Below, piece after piece: positions 43,852 through 52,814 of a DNA stretch of 64,000 nt (positions are counted from its first letter, which is position 1; each line of letters opens with the position of its first letter). The position numbers and the translations under genes are program-made. The notes under the pieces are model-generated. The model had not been told where the DNA came from and made no database searches. It worked only from the letters and a program-made list of their open reading frames with translations. This stretch comes from Prado023 sp963774745 (GTDB lineage Bacteria > Actinomycetota > Actinomycetes > S36-B12 > CAIYMF01): assembly GCA_963774745.1 (NCBI GenBank), contig CAVZGE010000003.1, positions 744,001 through 808,000 of the forward strand, written 5' to 3'.

Positions 43852-44145
43852 TCAGCCGGTGAGCTCGGCGATGTCACCACGGACGAGCCACGCGATCCAC
43901 GGGGCGACGGAGATCGCACCAACCACCAGGTACAGGGCAACCAGGCGCCGGCGGTGCGGTGGATGGGTCGTCCATCGCAGGCCGATGGCCCCGGGGAAGA
44001 GCCCGACCCAGGCAACAGCAGGCAGGGCGAACAGGACCAGGAAGGGCAGGGCGTAGAGCAGCACCAGCTGCCAGGTCCCGGGACCCCGGGCAACAACGAC
44101 CTCCGGCTCCACGGGCCACCGGGGCGGGTCCTGCTCGTCAGTCAT
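43852..44145 (-). CDS. Small two-helix membrane protein
   Basis: A 97-residue protein with two predicted membrane helices (TWQLVLLYALPFLVLFALPA, then RRLVALYLVVGAISVAPWIA) joined by a short loop (GLRWTTHPPHRRR). The start ATG is 44143-44145; the longer open frame to 44277 has no family-like N-terminus. It lies downstream of pgi on the same strand after a 156-bp gap that holds only Pro/Ala-type repeats (CAGCCCCAGCCCGCG occurs twice). Unknown function. Confidence 0.65.
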   Translation of the reverse strand: MTDEQDPPRWPVEPEVVVARGPGTWQLVLLYALPFLVLFALPAVAWVGLFPGAIGLRWTTHPPHRRRLVALYLVVGAISVAPWIAWLVRGDIAELTG

Positions 44146-44301
44146 GCATCCCCAATCCGTCGCGTCGCTGCGTTCGTCGCCCGGCCAGCCCCAGCCCGCG
44201 CGCGTCGCCGGCTCAGCCCCAGCCCGCGATCGCCGCCCGGCCAGTCGCCCCGGCCGCGATCGCCCGTCGATTGCCACCGTCAGGCGGCGGACGCAGCCGA
44301 G

Positions 44302-45933
44302 TCAGCGGCCCCGCGCCGCCCGGTACCGGGCGATCAGGGCGTTCGTCGAGGAGTCCAACGACGCCTCGGACTCACCAGTCAGCATCGGCGCGATCGAGTC
44401 CGCGACCACCTTGCCGAGCTGGACGCCCCACTGGTCGTACGGGTTGAGGTCCCAGATCATCCCCTGCACGAAGGTCGAGTGCTCGTACAGCGAGATGAGC
44501 GCACCGAGGGTGAACGGGGACAGGGACTCGGCCACCAGCATGTTGTTCGGTCGATTTCCCGGCATGACCTTGTGCTCGACGAGGTGCGCCGGGGTCCCGT
44601 CTGCCTCCACCTCGGCGGCGGACCGGCCGAACGCCATGACCCCGGACTGGGCCAGGCAGTTGGCGACGAGCAGGTCGTGGTGGTTGCCCACGTCATTGAT
44701 GGGCCGGGCGAAGAAGATGAAGTCAGCGGCGATGATCGTCGTGCCCTGGTGCAGCATCTGGTAGAAGGAGTGCTGGCCGTTCGTGCCCGGCTCGCCCCAG
44801 AACGCCGCCGACGTGTCGTAGTCCACCGGGTCACCGGCTGCGGTCACCCGCTTGCCGTTGCTCTCCATGATCATCTGCTGCAGGTAGGCCGGGAACCGCA
44901 GCAGGTACTGGTCGTAGGGCAGCACGACGTGGTCGGCGGTCCCGAGGAAGTTGCGGTTCCACACGCACAGCAGGCCGTGCAGCACCGGCAGGTTCTCGCG
45001 CGCGGGCGCGGTGCGGAAGTGCATGTCCATCGCGTGCAGGCCGGCCAGCAGCTCGCCGAAGTGCTCCGGACCGATCGCGATCATCGTCGACAGGCCGATC
45101 GCCGAGCTCATCGAGTAGCGCCCGCCCACCCAGTCCCAGAAACCGAACATGTTGGCCGTGTCGATTCCGAACGCAGCCACCTTCTCGGCGTTCGTCGAGA
45201 TCGCCACGAAGTGCCGGGCCACCGCTGCGGCGTCCCCGCCGAGCCCGCCGACCAGCCAGTCGCGCGCCGTGCGCGCATTGGTCATCGTCTCCTGCGTGGT
45301 GAAGGTCTTGGACGCCACGAGGAACAGGGTCTCGGCCGGATCGAGGTCCCGGGTCTGCTCCACGAAGTCCGAACCGTCCACGTTCGAGACGAAGCGCATC
45401 ACGAGGTCGCGATCGGACACGTGCCGCAGGGCCTGGTAGGCCATCACCGGCCCGAGGTCCGACCCGCCGATGCCGATGTTCACGACAGTGCGGATCGGCC
45501 GCCCCGTGAAGCCCAGCCACGTCCCCGCGCGCACCTTGTCGGCGAAGGCCCCCATCTTCGCCAGCACCTCGTGCACGTCGGCGACGACGTCCTGGCCGTC
45601 GACGACCAGCGTCGCGCTCGCGGGCAGGCGCAGCGCCGTGTGCAGCACCGCGCGGTCCTCGGTGTTGTTGATGTGCTCGCCGGTGAACATGGCCTCGCGA
45701 CGGCCGGCGAGGTCGCGCTCCTCGGCCAGGGCGACCAGCAGGTCGATCGTCTGGCTGGTGACCCGCTGCTTGGCGTAGTCCAGGTGCCAGCCGGCGCCAT
45801 CGGCTGAGAACGTCGCCGCGCGATCGACATCCGCGGCGTCGAACAGCTCCCGGACGGTCGTCGCGGACATCGACTCGGCATGCGCGGACAGGGCCTGCCA
45901 TGCGGCGGCAGAGGTGAGCGGGGACAGGGTCAT
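44302..45933 (-). CDS. pgi: Glucose-6-phosphate isomerase
   Basis: Pgi interconverts glucose 6-phosphate and fructose 6-phosphate. The 543-residue chain is family length. Signatures are VVNIGIGGSDLGPVMAYQAL, the catalytic Glu region ESNGKRVTAAG, VGGRYSMSSAIGLSTMIAIG, and the C-terminal Lys in NPYDQWGVQLGKVVADSI. It lies 27 bp downstream of mshC. With the glucose PTS gene at 21604-23346 it supplies the entry into glycolysis. Confidence 0.97.
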   Translation of the reverse strand: MTLSPLTSAAAWQALSAHAESMSATTVRELFDAADVDRAATFSADGAGWHLDYAKQRVTSQTIDLLVALAEERDLAGRREAMFTGEHINNTEDRAVLHTALRLPASATLVVDGQDVVADVHEVLAKMGAFADKVRAGTWLGFTGRPIRTVVNIGIGGSDLGPVMAYQALRHVSDRDLVMRFVSNVDGSDFVEQTRDLDPAETLFLVASKTFTTQETMTNARTARDWLVGGLGGDAAAVARHFVAISTNAEKVAAFGIDTANMFGFWDWVGGRYSMSSAIGLSTMIAIGPEHFGELLAGLHAMDMHFRTAPARENLPVLHGLLCVWNRNFLGTADHVVLPYDQYLLRFPAYLQQMIMESNGKRVTAAGDPVDYDTSAAFWGEPGTNGQHSFYQMLHQGTTIIAADFIFFARPINDVGNHHDLLVANCLAQSGVMAFGRSAAEVEADGTPAHLVEHKVMPGNRPNNMLVAESLSPFTLGALISLYEHSTFVQGMIWDLNPYDQWGVQLGKVVADSIAPMLTGESEASLDSSTNALIARYRAARGR

Positions 45934-45960
45934 GGGGGTGCCTCCTTCGACGCGCCCAGA

Positions 45961-47190
45961 CTAGGAGAGGTCGACCCCGAGAAGCGTGTCGAGCAGCACC
46001 CGCACCTGCATCGGGGCATCCGCGTCAGCCCCCAGGCCGGCCACCGCGTCGGTGGCCCAGCGGTCGACAAGATCCAGGGCGCCGGGCGCGTCGAGGTCGT
46101 CGGCGATCCGCTCGCGCACCCCGGCCAGCAGCGCGTCGCCGGAGGGACCGCTGGCCGCCTGCACGCCCGCGCGCCATCTCAGGACGCGTCGCTCGGCCCG
46201 CTCCAGGTCAGCCGGCGTCCACTCCCAGTCGCTGCGGTAGTGGTGGGCCAGCAGCGCGAGACGAACGGCCGCGGACTGCACGCCCGCGCGGCGCAGCCGG
46301 GAGACGAACACGAGGTTGCCGCGCGACTTGCTCATCTTGTGGCCCTCGTAGCCGACCATCCCGGCGTGCACGAAGTGCTCGGCGAACGGGGACTCCCCCG
46401 TCGCGATCCCTGCCTGGGCCGAGCACATCTCGTGGTGCGGGAACGCCAGGTCCGAACCGCCGCCCTGCACGTCGAAGCCCATCCCGAGGTGGTCCAGGGC
46501 GATCGCCGTGCACTCGATGTGCCAGCCTGGCCGGCCGTGCCCGAGCTCGGTGTCCCAGGCGGGCTCGTCGGGGCGTGCGGCCTGCCAGAGCATGCAGTCC
46601 AAGGGGGTCCGCTTCCCCGGCCGGGCAGGGTCACCGCCGCGCTCGGCGAAGACCGCGCGCATCGCGGCCGGATCCAGTCCGGAGACCTCGCCGAACCCGG
46701 GGGCTGCCGAGGTCGTGAAGTAGAGGTCGCCGTCGACGTCGTAGACCGCCCCGGCGTCGCGCAGCCGGCCGATCCACTGCACCACCGAGGGGATCGACTC
46801 CACGGCGCCGATGTAGTCCCGCGGGGGCAGGACGTTGAGCGCCGCCATGTCCTCGGCGAACAGCGCGGTCTCGGAGCGGGCCAGCTCGCGCCAGTCCTGC
46901 CCGGTGGCCACGGCGCGCTCCAGCAGCGGATCGTCGACGTCGGTGACGTTCTGCACGTAGTGGACCTCGTGCCCGAGGTCGCGCCAGTACCGGTTGACCA
47001 GGTCGAAGGCGACGTAGGTGGCCGCATGGCCCATGTGGGTGGCGTCGTACGGCGTGATCCCGCAGACGTACATCCTGGCCACGGCACCGGGCGCGGTCGG
47101 TCGGACCTGCTTGCTCCGGGTGTCGAACAGGCTCAGGGCAGGACCCCGACCGGGCAGCTCTCGGGGCGCTCTCCCCGTCCAGGACTCCAC
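45961..47190 (-). CDS. mshC: L-cysteine:1D-myo-inositol 2-amino-2-deoxy-alpha-D-glucopyranoside ligase MshC
   Basis: MshC uses ATP to join cysteine to GlcN-Ins in mycothiol biosynthesis. The 409-residue protein is a cysteinyl-tRNA-synthetase homologue lacking the tRNA-binding C-terminus. Its features are YVCGITPYDATHMGHAATYV (zinc Cys and HIGH-like motif), FDVQGGGSDLAFPHHEMCSA (zinc ligands) and the KMSKS loop in HKMSKSRGNLVFV. The GTG start gives MESWTGRAPRELPGRGPALS, which matches the MshC N-terminus. That N-terminus and the shorter length separate it from CysS. Confidence 0.93.
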   Translation of the reverse strand: MESWTGRAPRELPGRGPALSLFDTRSKQVRPTAPGAVARMYVCGITPYDATHMGHAATYVAFDLVNRYWRDLGHEVHYVQNVTDVDDPLLERAVATGQDWRELARSETALFAEDMAALNVLPPRDYIGAVESIPSVVQWIGRLRDAGAVYDVDGDLYFTTSAAPGFGEVSGLDPAAMRAVFAERGGDPARPGKRTPLDCMLWQAARPDEPAWDTELGHGRPGWHIECTAIALDHLGMGFDVQGGGSDLAFPHHEMCSAQAGIATGESPFAEHFVHAGMVGYEGHKMSKSRGNLVFVSRLRRAGVQSAAVRLALLAHHYRSDWEWTPADLERAERRVLRWRAGVQAASGPSGDALLAGVRERIADDLDAPGALDLVDRWATDAVAGLGADADAPMQVRVLLDTLLGVDLS

Positions 47191-47259
47191 GGGTCCACAC
47201 CCTAGGCCCTGATCGGCACACGCGCCGGAGCGTCGCGGGGATCGACGTAGGCTGGGGGC

Positions 47260-48049
47260 GTGCTCGAGATCCTCCGGCAGCGTCGATGGCTGGGCTTCAC
47301 CGCCTTCGTCCTGGCGATGCTGGTCCTGTGCGCCGTGCTCGCACGGTGGCAGTGGAGCCGCTACCAGGTCCGCCTCGCGGAGAACGACCGCCTCGACGCC
47401 GCCCTGTCGGCTCCCGCGGTGCCGGTCGAGGAGCTGCTCGACGCCGCGCCTGCGGGCTCGGGCGCCCCGGACCTGCCACCGGAGCTCGAGTGGCGCACCG
47501 TCACGGCCACGGGCACGTTCGACGCCGCGGGCGAGGCAGCCGTCCGCCGCCGACCGCTGGATGGGCGCAACGGGTTCTGGATCGTCACGCCGCTGGTGAC
47601 CGACTCCGGCGTCCTGCTGGTCAACCGGGGATGGACCCCGGCAGGCGGCGAGGCCACCACCGCCCCTGACGTCCCCGCCCCGCCCGCCGGCCCGGTCACC
47701 GTGACCGGGCGCCTGCGCCCCGCCGAGGTCACGGAGGCGAGCGAAGCACCGCCGGAGGGGCAGGCGTGGGCCACCGATCCGCAGGTGCTCGTCACGCCTG
47801 CGGGAACCCCGCGCTACAACGCCTACGCCGAGCTGTCCTCGAGCACGCCTCGCCGCCGATGCGGAGCTCACCGGCCTGCCCGTTCCCGGTCACCGCGGGC
47901 TGAACAACCTCGTCTACTCGGTGCAGTGGCTGCTGTTCGGGCTCGTCGGGATCGTGGGCTGGTGGCGACTGATCCGCGGCGAGGGGCGGCGCCCCGAGGA
48001 GTCCGAGGACGTGCTGGGCGAGTCCGCGGCCGAGGAGCCGGCGACCTGA
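47260..48049 (+). pseudogene. SURF1-family protein, one frameshift
   Basis: SURF1 proteins help assemble cytochrome c oxidase. An N-terminal helix (RRWLGFTAFVLAMLVLCAVL with the following ARWQWSRYQ) precedes the extracytoplasmic domain (PLDGRNGFWIVTPLV, LLVNRGWTP). The frame breaks at 47847-47849, where one extra C is present. Without it the chain continues LAADAELTGLPVPGHRGLNN and the second membrane helix VQWLLFGLVGIVGWWRLIRG, ending after 262 residues. Divergent from mshC by 69 bp. The intact second helix downstream argues for a sequencing error. Confidence 0.85.
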
Positions 48050-48128
48050 CCCCTGGCAGCCCCGGGCAGCGGTGGCGACGCGCTGCTGCACGCCAGGGTC
48101 CACGTCCTGGACCCGGCGAAGTCCGAGC

Positions 48129-48905
48129 TCAGCTGACCGGGCGGCCGTTCCACCGATCGACGTGCTCCAGGACCTCGCCCAGCCGCTGGACCACGGCGTC
48201 GGGCTCCCCCTCGACAGGACCGCGCTGGTCGTGCGGGATGTCGCTGTGCGGCACGAGGATCGCGCGCATCCCGACCTGCTGGGCACCGTGCACGTCGTCC
48301 CAGGCCCGGTCACCGACGAAGACCGCACGGCCCGGGTCGGTCACGCCGACCGCGCGCAGCGCGGCCACGAACGCGTCCTGATGCGGCTTGCCGACGGGCA
48401 GCTCCGAGGAGTAGACCGCCCCATCGATGAGCTCCAGCAGGCCATCCCGGGCGAAGACCGCCTCGTGGTGGGACCGCGGCCACAGTGTGTTCGACAGCAC
48501 GCCGATGCGGATCCCACGCTCACGCAGCGCCCGCAGCAGCGGCACGGCGTCGGGGTCGGCGTCGGTGTGCGGGTCCCAGAACCGCAGGTAGGCGGCAAGC
48601 GCCTCCTGGTGCCGCGCACTGCGCAGGTCGATCCCGGCGTCGAGGAGCATCTGGTCCAGGTGACCGGCGCCGGTGCTCCCGGCGCTGCGGTGCTGGTCCT
48701 GCCAGCGCCGGATCTCCGCGGCGTACAGGCGGGCAGCGAGGCTCGCGGCATGGCGGGCGTCGTACACGCTGGCATAGGCGTACCACCCGGCGGTGAGGTC
48801 GACCTCGTGCCATGGGGTCAGGGTGCCGCCCCAGTCGAAGATCACGGCCTCGATGCGGGCGCTGGGCCCAGCCGCCGGGTCTGCTCCGTCGACCGGTTGC
48901 GTCAC
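48129..48905 (-). CDS. HAD-family hydrolase
   Basis: A 258-residue HAD hydrolase. Motif I is IFDWGGTLTPW (Asp nucleophile, Trp between the usual Asp pair), motif II is LSNTLWP, the Lys is in GKPHQDAFV, and motif IV is VFVGDRAWDDV. A helical cap lies between motifs I and II. It overlaps proS by 4 bp (GTGA), so it is cotranscribed with it. Substrate unknown. Confidence 0.88.
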   Translation of the reverse strand: MTQPVDGADPAAGPSARIEAVIFDWGGTLTPWHEVDLTAGWYAYASVYDARHAASLAARLYAAEIRRWQDQHRSAGSTGAGHLDQMLLDAGIDLRSARHQEALAAYLRFWDPHTDADPDAVPLLRALRERGIRIGVLSNTLWPRSHHEAVFARDGLLELIDGAVYSSELPVGKPHQDAFVAALRAVGVTDPGRAVFVGDRAWDDVHGAQQVGMRAILVPHSDIPHDQRGPVEGEPDAVVQRLGEVLEHVDRWNGRPVS

Positions 48906-50692
48906 GGCAGCGCCAGGATGCGCTCGGCGATCGTGGCGACGGCGTCGCCGATGGCGACATCCGCCCGCTGCCCGCTCGCCCGGTCCTTGACCTCGATCGC
49001 GCCCTCGGCCAGCTTCTTGCCGACCACGACGATCAGCGGGACCCCGATCAGCTCGGAGTCGTTGAACTTCACACCGGGCGAGACGCCCTTGCGGTCGTCG
49101 AGCAGCACGCGGAACCCGCCCGCCTCCAGCTCGGCCGCGACGCGCTCGGCAGTCGCGAGGACGGCCTCGTCCTTGCCGGTTGCCACGATGTGCACATCGG
49201 CTGGGGACACCTCTCGCGGCCAGATGAGCCCACGGTCGTCATGGTGCTGCTCCGCGATCGCGGCGACGGCACGCGAGACGCCGATCCCGTAGGAGCCCAT
49301 CGTCACCACGACCTGCTTGCCGTTCTCGTCGAGCACCTTGAGGTCCAGGGCCTCGGCGTACTTGCGCCCCAGCTGGAAGATGTGGCCGATCTCGATCCCG
49401 CGAGCCTGGGTGAGCAGGCCCTCGCGGCCGGCGGCGGCGCAGTCCGGGCACGGGTCACCCTCGCGGACCTCGGCCACGTCGATCGTCCCGTCGCCGGCGA
49501 AGTCCCGTCCGGCGACCAGGTCGAACACGTGCCGGCCGGGCTGGTCCGCCCCGGTGATCCACCGCGTGCCGGCGACGACCCGGGGGTCGAGCAGGTAGCG
49601 GATGCCCGAGGCGGAGTCCTCGCCCAGCACGCCGGGGCCGATGTAGCCCTTCACGAGTGCCGGGTTGGCCGCGAAGTCCGCCTCCTCGAAGGCGACCGGC
49701 TCCCCCGGCAGCAGCAGCGCCTCGAGCCGCTTCATGTCGACCTCCCGGTCGCCGGGCAGGCCGATGACCAGGGGGTACGACCTGCCGTCGGGCATGGCGA
49801 CCTTGACCACCACGTTCTTCAGCGTGTCAGCGGCCGCCCACGCGCGGTCGCCGCGGGCCAGCTCGGGCCGGGCGTTGGCCAGGTCCACGAGCGTCTCGAT
49901 CGTCGGGGTGTCCGGGGTGTCCTCGACGTGCGCGGCCGGCAGGCCCTCGAGCGCGACCTCCGCCGGCGGCACGCTGGCCACCGCCTCCACGTTCGCGGCG
50001 TACTCGCAGGTCGAGCACTGCACGTAGGTGTCCTCACCGACCGGGCACACGGCCAGGAACTCCTCCGAGGCCGAGCCACCCATCGCCCCGGACATCGCGG
50101 ACACGATCGTGTACTCCATCCGCAGGCGGTCGAACGTGGAGATGTAGGCATCGCGGTGCCGGCCGTAGGACGCGACCAGCCCTTCGTCGGAGGTGTCGAA
50201 GGAGTAGGAGTCCTTCATCACGAACTCGCGGCCGCGCAGGATCCCGGCACGCGGACGGGCCTCGTCGCGGTACTTGGTCTGGATCTGGTAGAGGCTCAGC
50301 GGCAGGTCCTTGTAGGACGAGTACAGGTCCTTGACCGTGAGCGTGAACATCTCCTCGTGCGTGGGCCCGAGCAGGTAGTCCGAGCCGCGGCGGTCCTGCA
50401 GGCGGAACAGGTTGGGCCCGTACTCGGTCCAGCGATTCGTCCGCTCGTAGGGCTCGCGGGGCAGGAGCGCGGGGAAGTGCACCTCCTGGAAGCCCGCGGC
50501 GTCCATCTCGTCACGCACGATCCGCTCGACGTTGCGCAGCACGCGGTAGCCCAGGGGCAGCCACGTGAACACCCCGGGGGCCACTCGGCGGACATACCCC
50601 GCACGTACCAGGAGGCGGTGCGACGGGACCTCGGCGTCCGCCGGATCCTCGCGAAGCGTGCGCAGGAACAGGGTGGACATGCGGGTCAGCAC
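48902..50692 (-). CDS. proS: Prolyl-tRNA synthetase (bacterial type)
   Basis: ProS charges tRNA-Pro. The 596-residue chain is the bacterial form with an inserted editing domain (about 225-400). Class II motifs are LLPREPYERTNRWTEYGPNL, the motif 2 block KYRDEARPRAGILRGREFVM, and motif 3 MGSYGIGVSRAVAAIAEQHH. The GTG start (50690-50692) has GGAGGAG 7 nt upstream and gives MLTRMSTLFLRTLREDP, the usual actinobacterial beginning; the ATG four codons later lacks such a site. Confidence 0.96.
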   Translation of the reverse strand: MLTRMSTLFLRTLREDPADAEVPSHRLLVRAGYVRRVAPGVFTWLPLGYRVLRNVERIVRDEMDAAGFQEVHFPALLPREPYERTNRWTEYGPNLFRLQDRRGSDYLLGPTHEEMFTLTVKDLYSSYKDLPLSLYQIQTKYRDEARPRAGILRGREFVMKDSYSFDTSDEGLVASYGRHRDAYISTFDRLRMEYTIVSAMSGAMGGSASEEFLAVCPVGEDTYVQCSTCEYAANVEAVASVPPAEVALEGLPAAHVEDTPDTPTIETLVDLANARPELARGDRAWAAADTLKNVVVKVAMPDGRSYPLVIGLPGDREVDMKRLEALLLPGEPVAFEEADFAANPALVKGYIGPGVLGEDSASGIRYLLDPRVVAGTRWITGADQPGRHVFDLVAGRDFAGDGTIDVAEVREGDPCPDCAAAGREGLLTQARGIEIGHIFQLGRKYAEALDLKVLDENGKQVVVTMGSYGIGVSRAVAAIAEQHHDDRGLIWPREVSPADVHIVATGKDEAVLATAERVAAELEAGGFRVLLDDRKGVSPGVKFNDSELIGVPLIVVVGKKLAEGAIEVKDRASGQRADVAIGDAVATIAERILALP

Positions 50693-50784
50693 GAGGGGTC
50701 TCCTCCAGATCCGAGGTGGCGGCCGCGCCCGAGGCGGGTCGGGTGGGCCGGCGATGCCCGGCAAGGATATCCCGGCGTGGCAGG

Positions 50785-51627
50785 ATGGCGGCCGTGCCCG
50801 GCGAGCTGAAGGTGCTGACATCGCGCCACCTCCCGGAGCTGCTGGCCCTCGTGGACCGGGACCCGGTCGCCCACTGCTTCGTGGCCTCGCGGCTCGCCGA
50901 CCCGATGGACCCGTGGGCCCTCGGTGGACTCGTGTGGGGATGGTTCGAGGCAGGTCGGCTCCGTTCGGCGATGTACACCGGAGCCAACCTGATCCCGATC
51001 GAGACCACGCCCCTGGCCCGGGCGTCGTTCGCCGACAACGCCCGGCGTCTGGGACGCCGCTGCTCGTCCCTGGTCGGGCCTGCCGACGAGGTCCTGGACA
51101 TGTGGCGCCTGCTCGCCCCGGCCTGGGGTCCCGCGCGCGAGGTGCGCTCCACCCAGTACCTGATGGCAACCGCGGGGCCGGCCGCGCGCCCCGCCCACCC
51201 CGGGCTGCGTCCCCTGCGCATCGACGAGCTCGACCTGCTGATGCCCGCGGCCGTCGCGATGTTCACCGAGGAGGTGGGCATGTCGCCGGTGGCCCACGGT
51301 GGCGGACCGGCCTACCGCGCCCGGCTGGCCGAGATCGTCCGATCGGGGCGGGCCCTGGGCGTGGTCGAGGACGGGCGCCTGATCTTCAAGGCCGAGGTCG
51401 GGTCGGCCACCGCCCGCGCCTGCCAGATCCAGGGGGTGTGGGTCGACCCCGCCCTGCGCGGCCGGGGGCTGGGAGTCGCGGGGATGGCCGCCGTCGTCGA
51501 GCATGCGCGCACAAGCATCGCGCCGATCGTCTCCCTGTACGTCAACGACTACAACCACGTCGCTGTCGGCACCTACCTGCGGGTCGGGTTCCAGGCGGTC
51601 GGCACGTTCGCGACCGTGCTGTTCTGA
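50785..51627 (+). CDS. GNAT-family N-acetyltransferase (DUF4081 type)
   Basis: A 280-residue protein. The N-terminal half (about 1-130, LPELLALVDRDPVAHCFVAS onward) matches the domain found in mycobacterial Rv2867c-like proteins. The C-terminal GNAT domain has the acetyl-CoA-binding loop GVWVDPALRGRGLGVAGMAA and the strand VSLYVNDYNHVAVGTYLRVG. Start ATG at 50785, with a GTG three codons later also possible. Such genes usually lie by ispG; here it is divergent from proS. Substrate unknown. Confidence 0.85.
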   Translation: MAAVPGELKVLTSRHLPELLALVDRDPVAHCFVASRLADPMDPWALGGLVWGWFEAGRLRSAMYTGANLIPIETTPLARASFADNARRLGRRCSSLVGPADEVLDMWRLLAPAWGPAREVRSTQYLMATAGPAARPAHPGLRPLRIDELDLLMPAAVAMFTEEVGMSPVAHGGGPAYRARLAEIVRSGRALGVVEDGRLIFKAEVGSATARACQIQGVWVDPALRGRGLGVAGMAAVVEHARTSIAPIVSLYVNDYNHVAVGTYLRVGFQAVGTFATVLF

Positions 51628-51637
51628 GGGGCGCTGC

Positions 51638-52657
51638 CTACCCGATCGCCAGCACGGCCGCCCCGGCGATGCGCCCCTCGTGGAGCCGGGCCAGGGCCTC
51701 GTTCGCCTCGGCAAGGGCGAACACCTCGGTCCGGGTCCGGATCGGGATCGCCGCGGCGAGGGCCAGGAACTCCCGCGCGTCGTCCCGGGTCACGTTCGCC
51801 ACCGAGCGCACCGAGCGCTCGCCCCACAGCAGGTCGTAGTCGAACTGCGGGATCCGGTCGAGGTGGATCGCGTTGACCGCCACGACTCCCCCGCGCTCGA
51901 CGGCGGCCAGTGCCGCCACCACGACATCACCGGACGGGGCGAAGGTGATCGCCGCATCGAGGGCGACCGGCGGTGACTGGCCGTACCCACCGGCCCAGGC
52001 CGCGCCCAGGCCCAGGGCAGCCTCCTGCTCGGCCGCCGAACGCGTGACGACGAACACCTCGCACCCGGCGTGCACCGCGAGCTGGATCACGATCGTGGCC
52101 GAGGCGCCGAAGCCGTACAGGCCCAGGCGGGTTCCGGCAGCCGACGCGAGGTCGACGCCCGCGATCCGCAACGACCGGTAGCCGATCACGCCACCACAGA
52201 GCAGCGGCGCGGCCGACAGGTCGGCGAACCCCTCCGGCAGGGGGTGCACGAAGTCCGCGCGTGCGGTCATCGCGGTGGCGTAACCGCCGTCGCGGCCCCA
52301 GCCGGTGAACACCAGCTCGTCGCACAGGTTCTCGCGGCCCGACGTGCAGAACCGGCACGTCCCGCAGCAGCCCCCGGTCCAGGCCACGCCCACGCGCTGG
52401 CCCAACGGGTGCGCCCCGGGGTCCACCCCCGGGCCCCAGCCCGCGATGCGCCCGACGACCTGGTGGCCCGGGATGATCGGCTGGCGCCGCGGGGGCAGGT
52501 CGCCGGTGACGATCTGCAGGTCGGTCCGGCAGACCGCGCAGGCGGTGACGGCCAGCAGCACCTCGCCCACCCCGGGGATCGGGTCGGGCCGCTCCACCTG
52601 TGCCAGCCACCGCGCCCTGGGCGCGGGATCCGGGACGTCGAGCTGCATGGCGATCAT
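51638..52657 (-). CDS. Zinc-dependent alcohol dehydrogenase
   Basis: A 339-residue medium-chain dehydrogenase. Catalytic zinc ligands are in ACAVCRTDLQIVTGDL (Cys) and PIIPGHQVVGRIAGWG (His). The structural-zinc cysteines are in GGCCGTCRFCTSGRENLCDE. The Rossmann motif is LGLYGFGASATIVIQLA. The start ATG at 52655-52657 has GGGGGG 6 nt upstream. It is convergent with the acetyltransferase, 10 bp apart. The specific alcohol is not readable; the pattern resembles AdhA-like enzymes of short-chain alcohols. Confidence 0.92.
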   Translation of the reverse strand: MIAMQLDVPDPAPRARWLAQVERPDPIPGVGEVLLAVTACAVCRTDLQIVTGDLPPRRQPIIPGHQVVGRIAGWGPGVDPGAHPLGQRVGVAWTGGCCGTCRFCTSGRENLCDELVFTGWGRDGGYATAMTARADFVHPLPEGFADLSAAPLLCGGVIGYRSLRIAGVDLASAAGTRLGLYGFGASATIVIQLAVHAGCEVFVVTRSAAEQEAALGLGAAWAGGYGQSPPVALDAAITFAPSGDVVVAALAAVERGGVVAVNAIHLDRIPQFDYDLLWGERSVRSVANVTRDDAREFLALAAAIPIRTRTEVFALAEANEALARLHEGRIAGAAVLAIG

Positions 52658-52690
52658 CACGATCCCCCCATCTGGGCGATGATTGCCCGC

Positions 52691-52792
52691 ATGGAGTGGA
52701 TCCGCCGGAACATGACCGCCATCGGCATCCTCGTGGTGCTGGCCATGCTGCTGCCGTTCCTGCTCGTGCTGTTCGGTGTCATCGTGTTCTGA
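52691..52792 (+). CDS. Candidate 33-aa single-helix membrane peptide
   Basis: MEWIRRNMTAIGILVVLAML begins a 33-residue frame with a basic N-terminus and one strongly hydrophobic helix running to the end. An in-frame ATG four codons upstream (52679) is an alternative start; neither has a strong ribosome site. It occupies the gap between the alcohol dehydrogenase (divergent) and the GTPase (convergent). It fits a genuine membrane micropeptide but could be chance. Confidence 0.4.
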   Translation: MEWIRRNMTAIGILVVLAMLLPFLLVLFGVIVF

Positions 52793-52814
52793 CTCCCGCC
52801 ACCTGGCCCGCGCG

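Noticed and set aside
45961..47190. Cysteinyl-tRNA synthetase as the identity of mshC
   Set aside because: The N-terminus, the 409-residue length and the missing C-terminal tRNA-binding domain match MshC rather than CysS.
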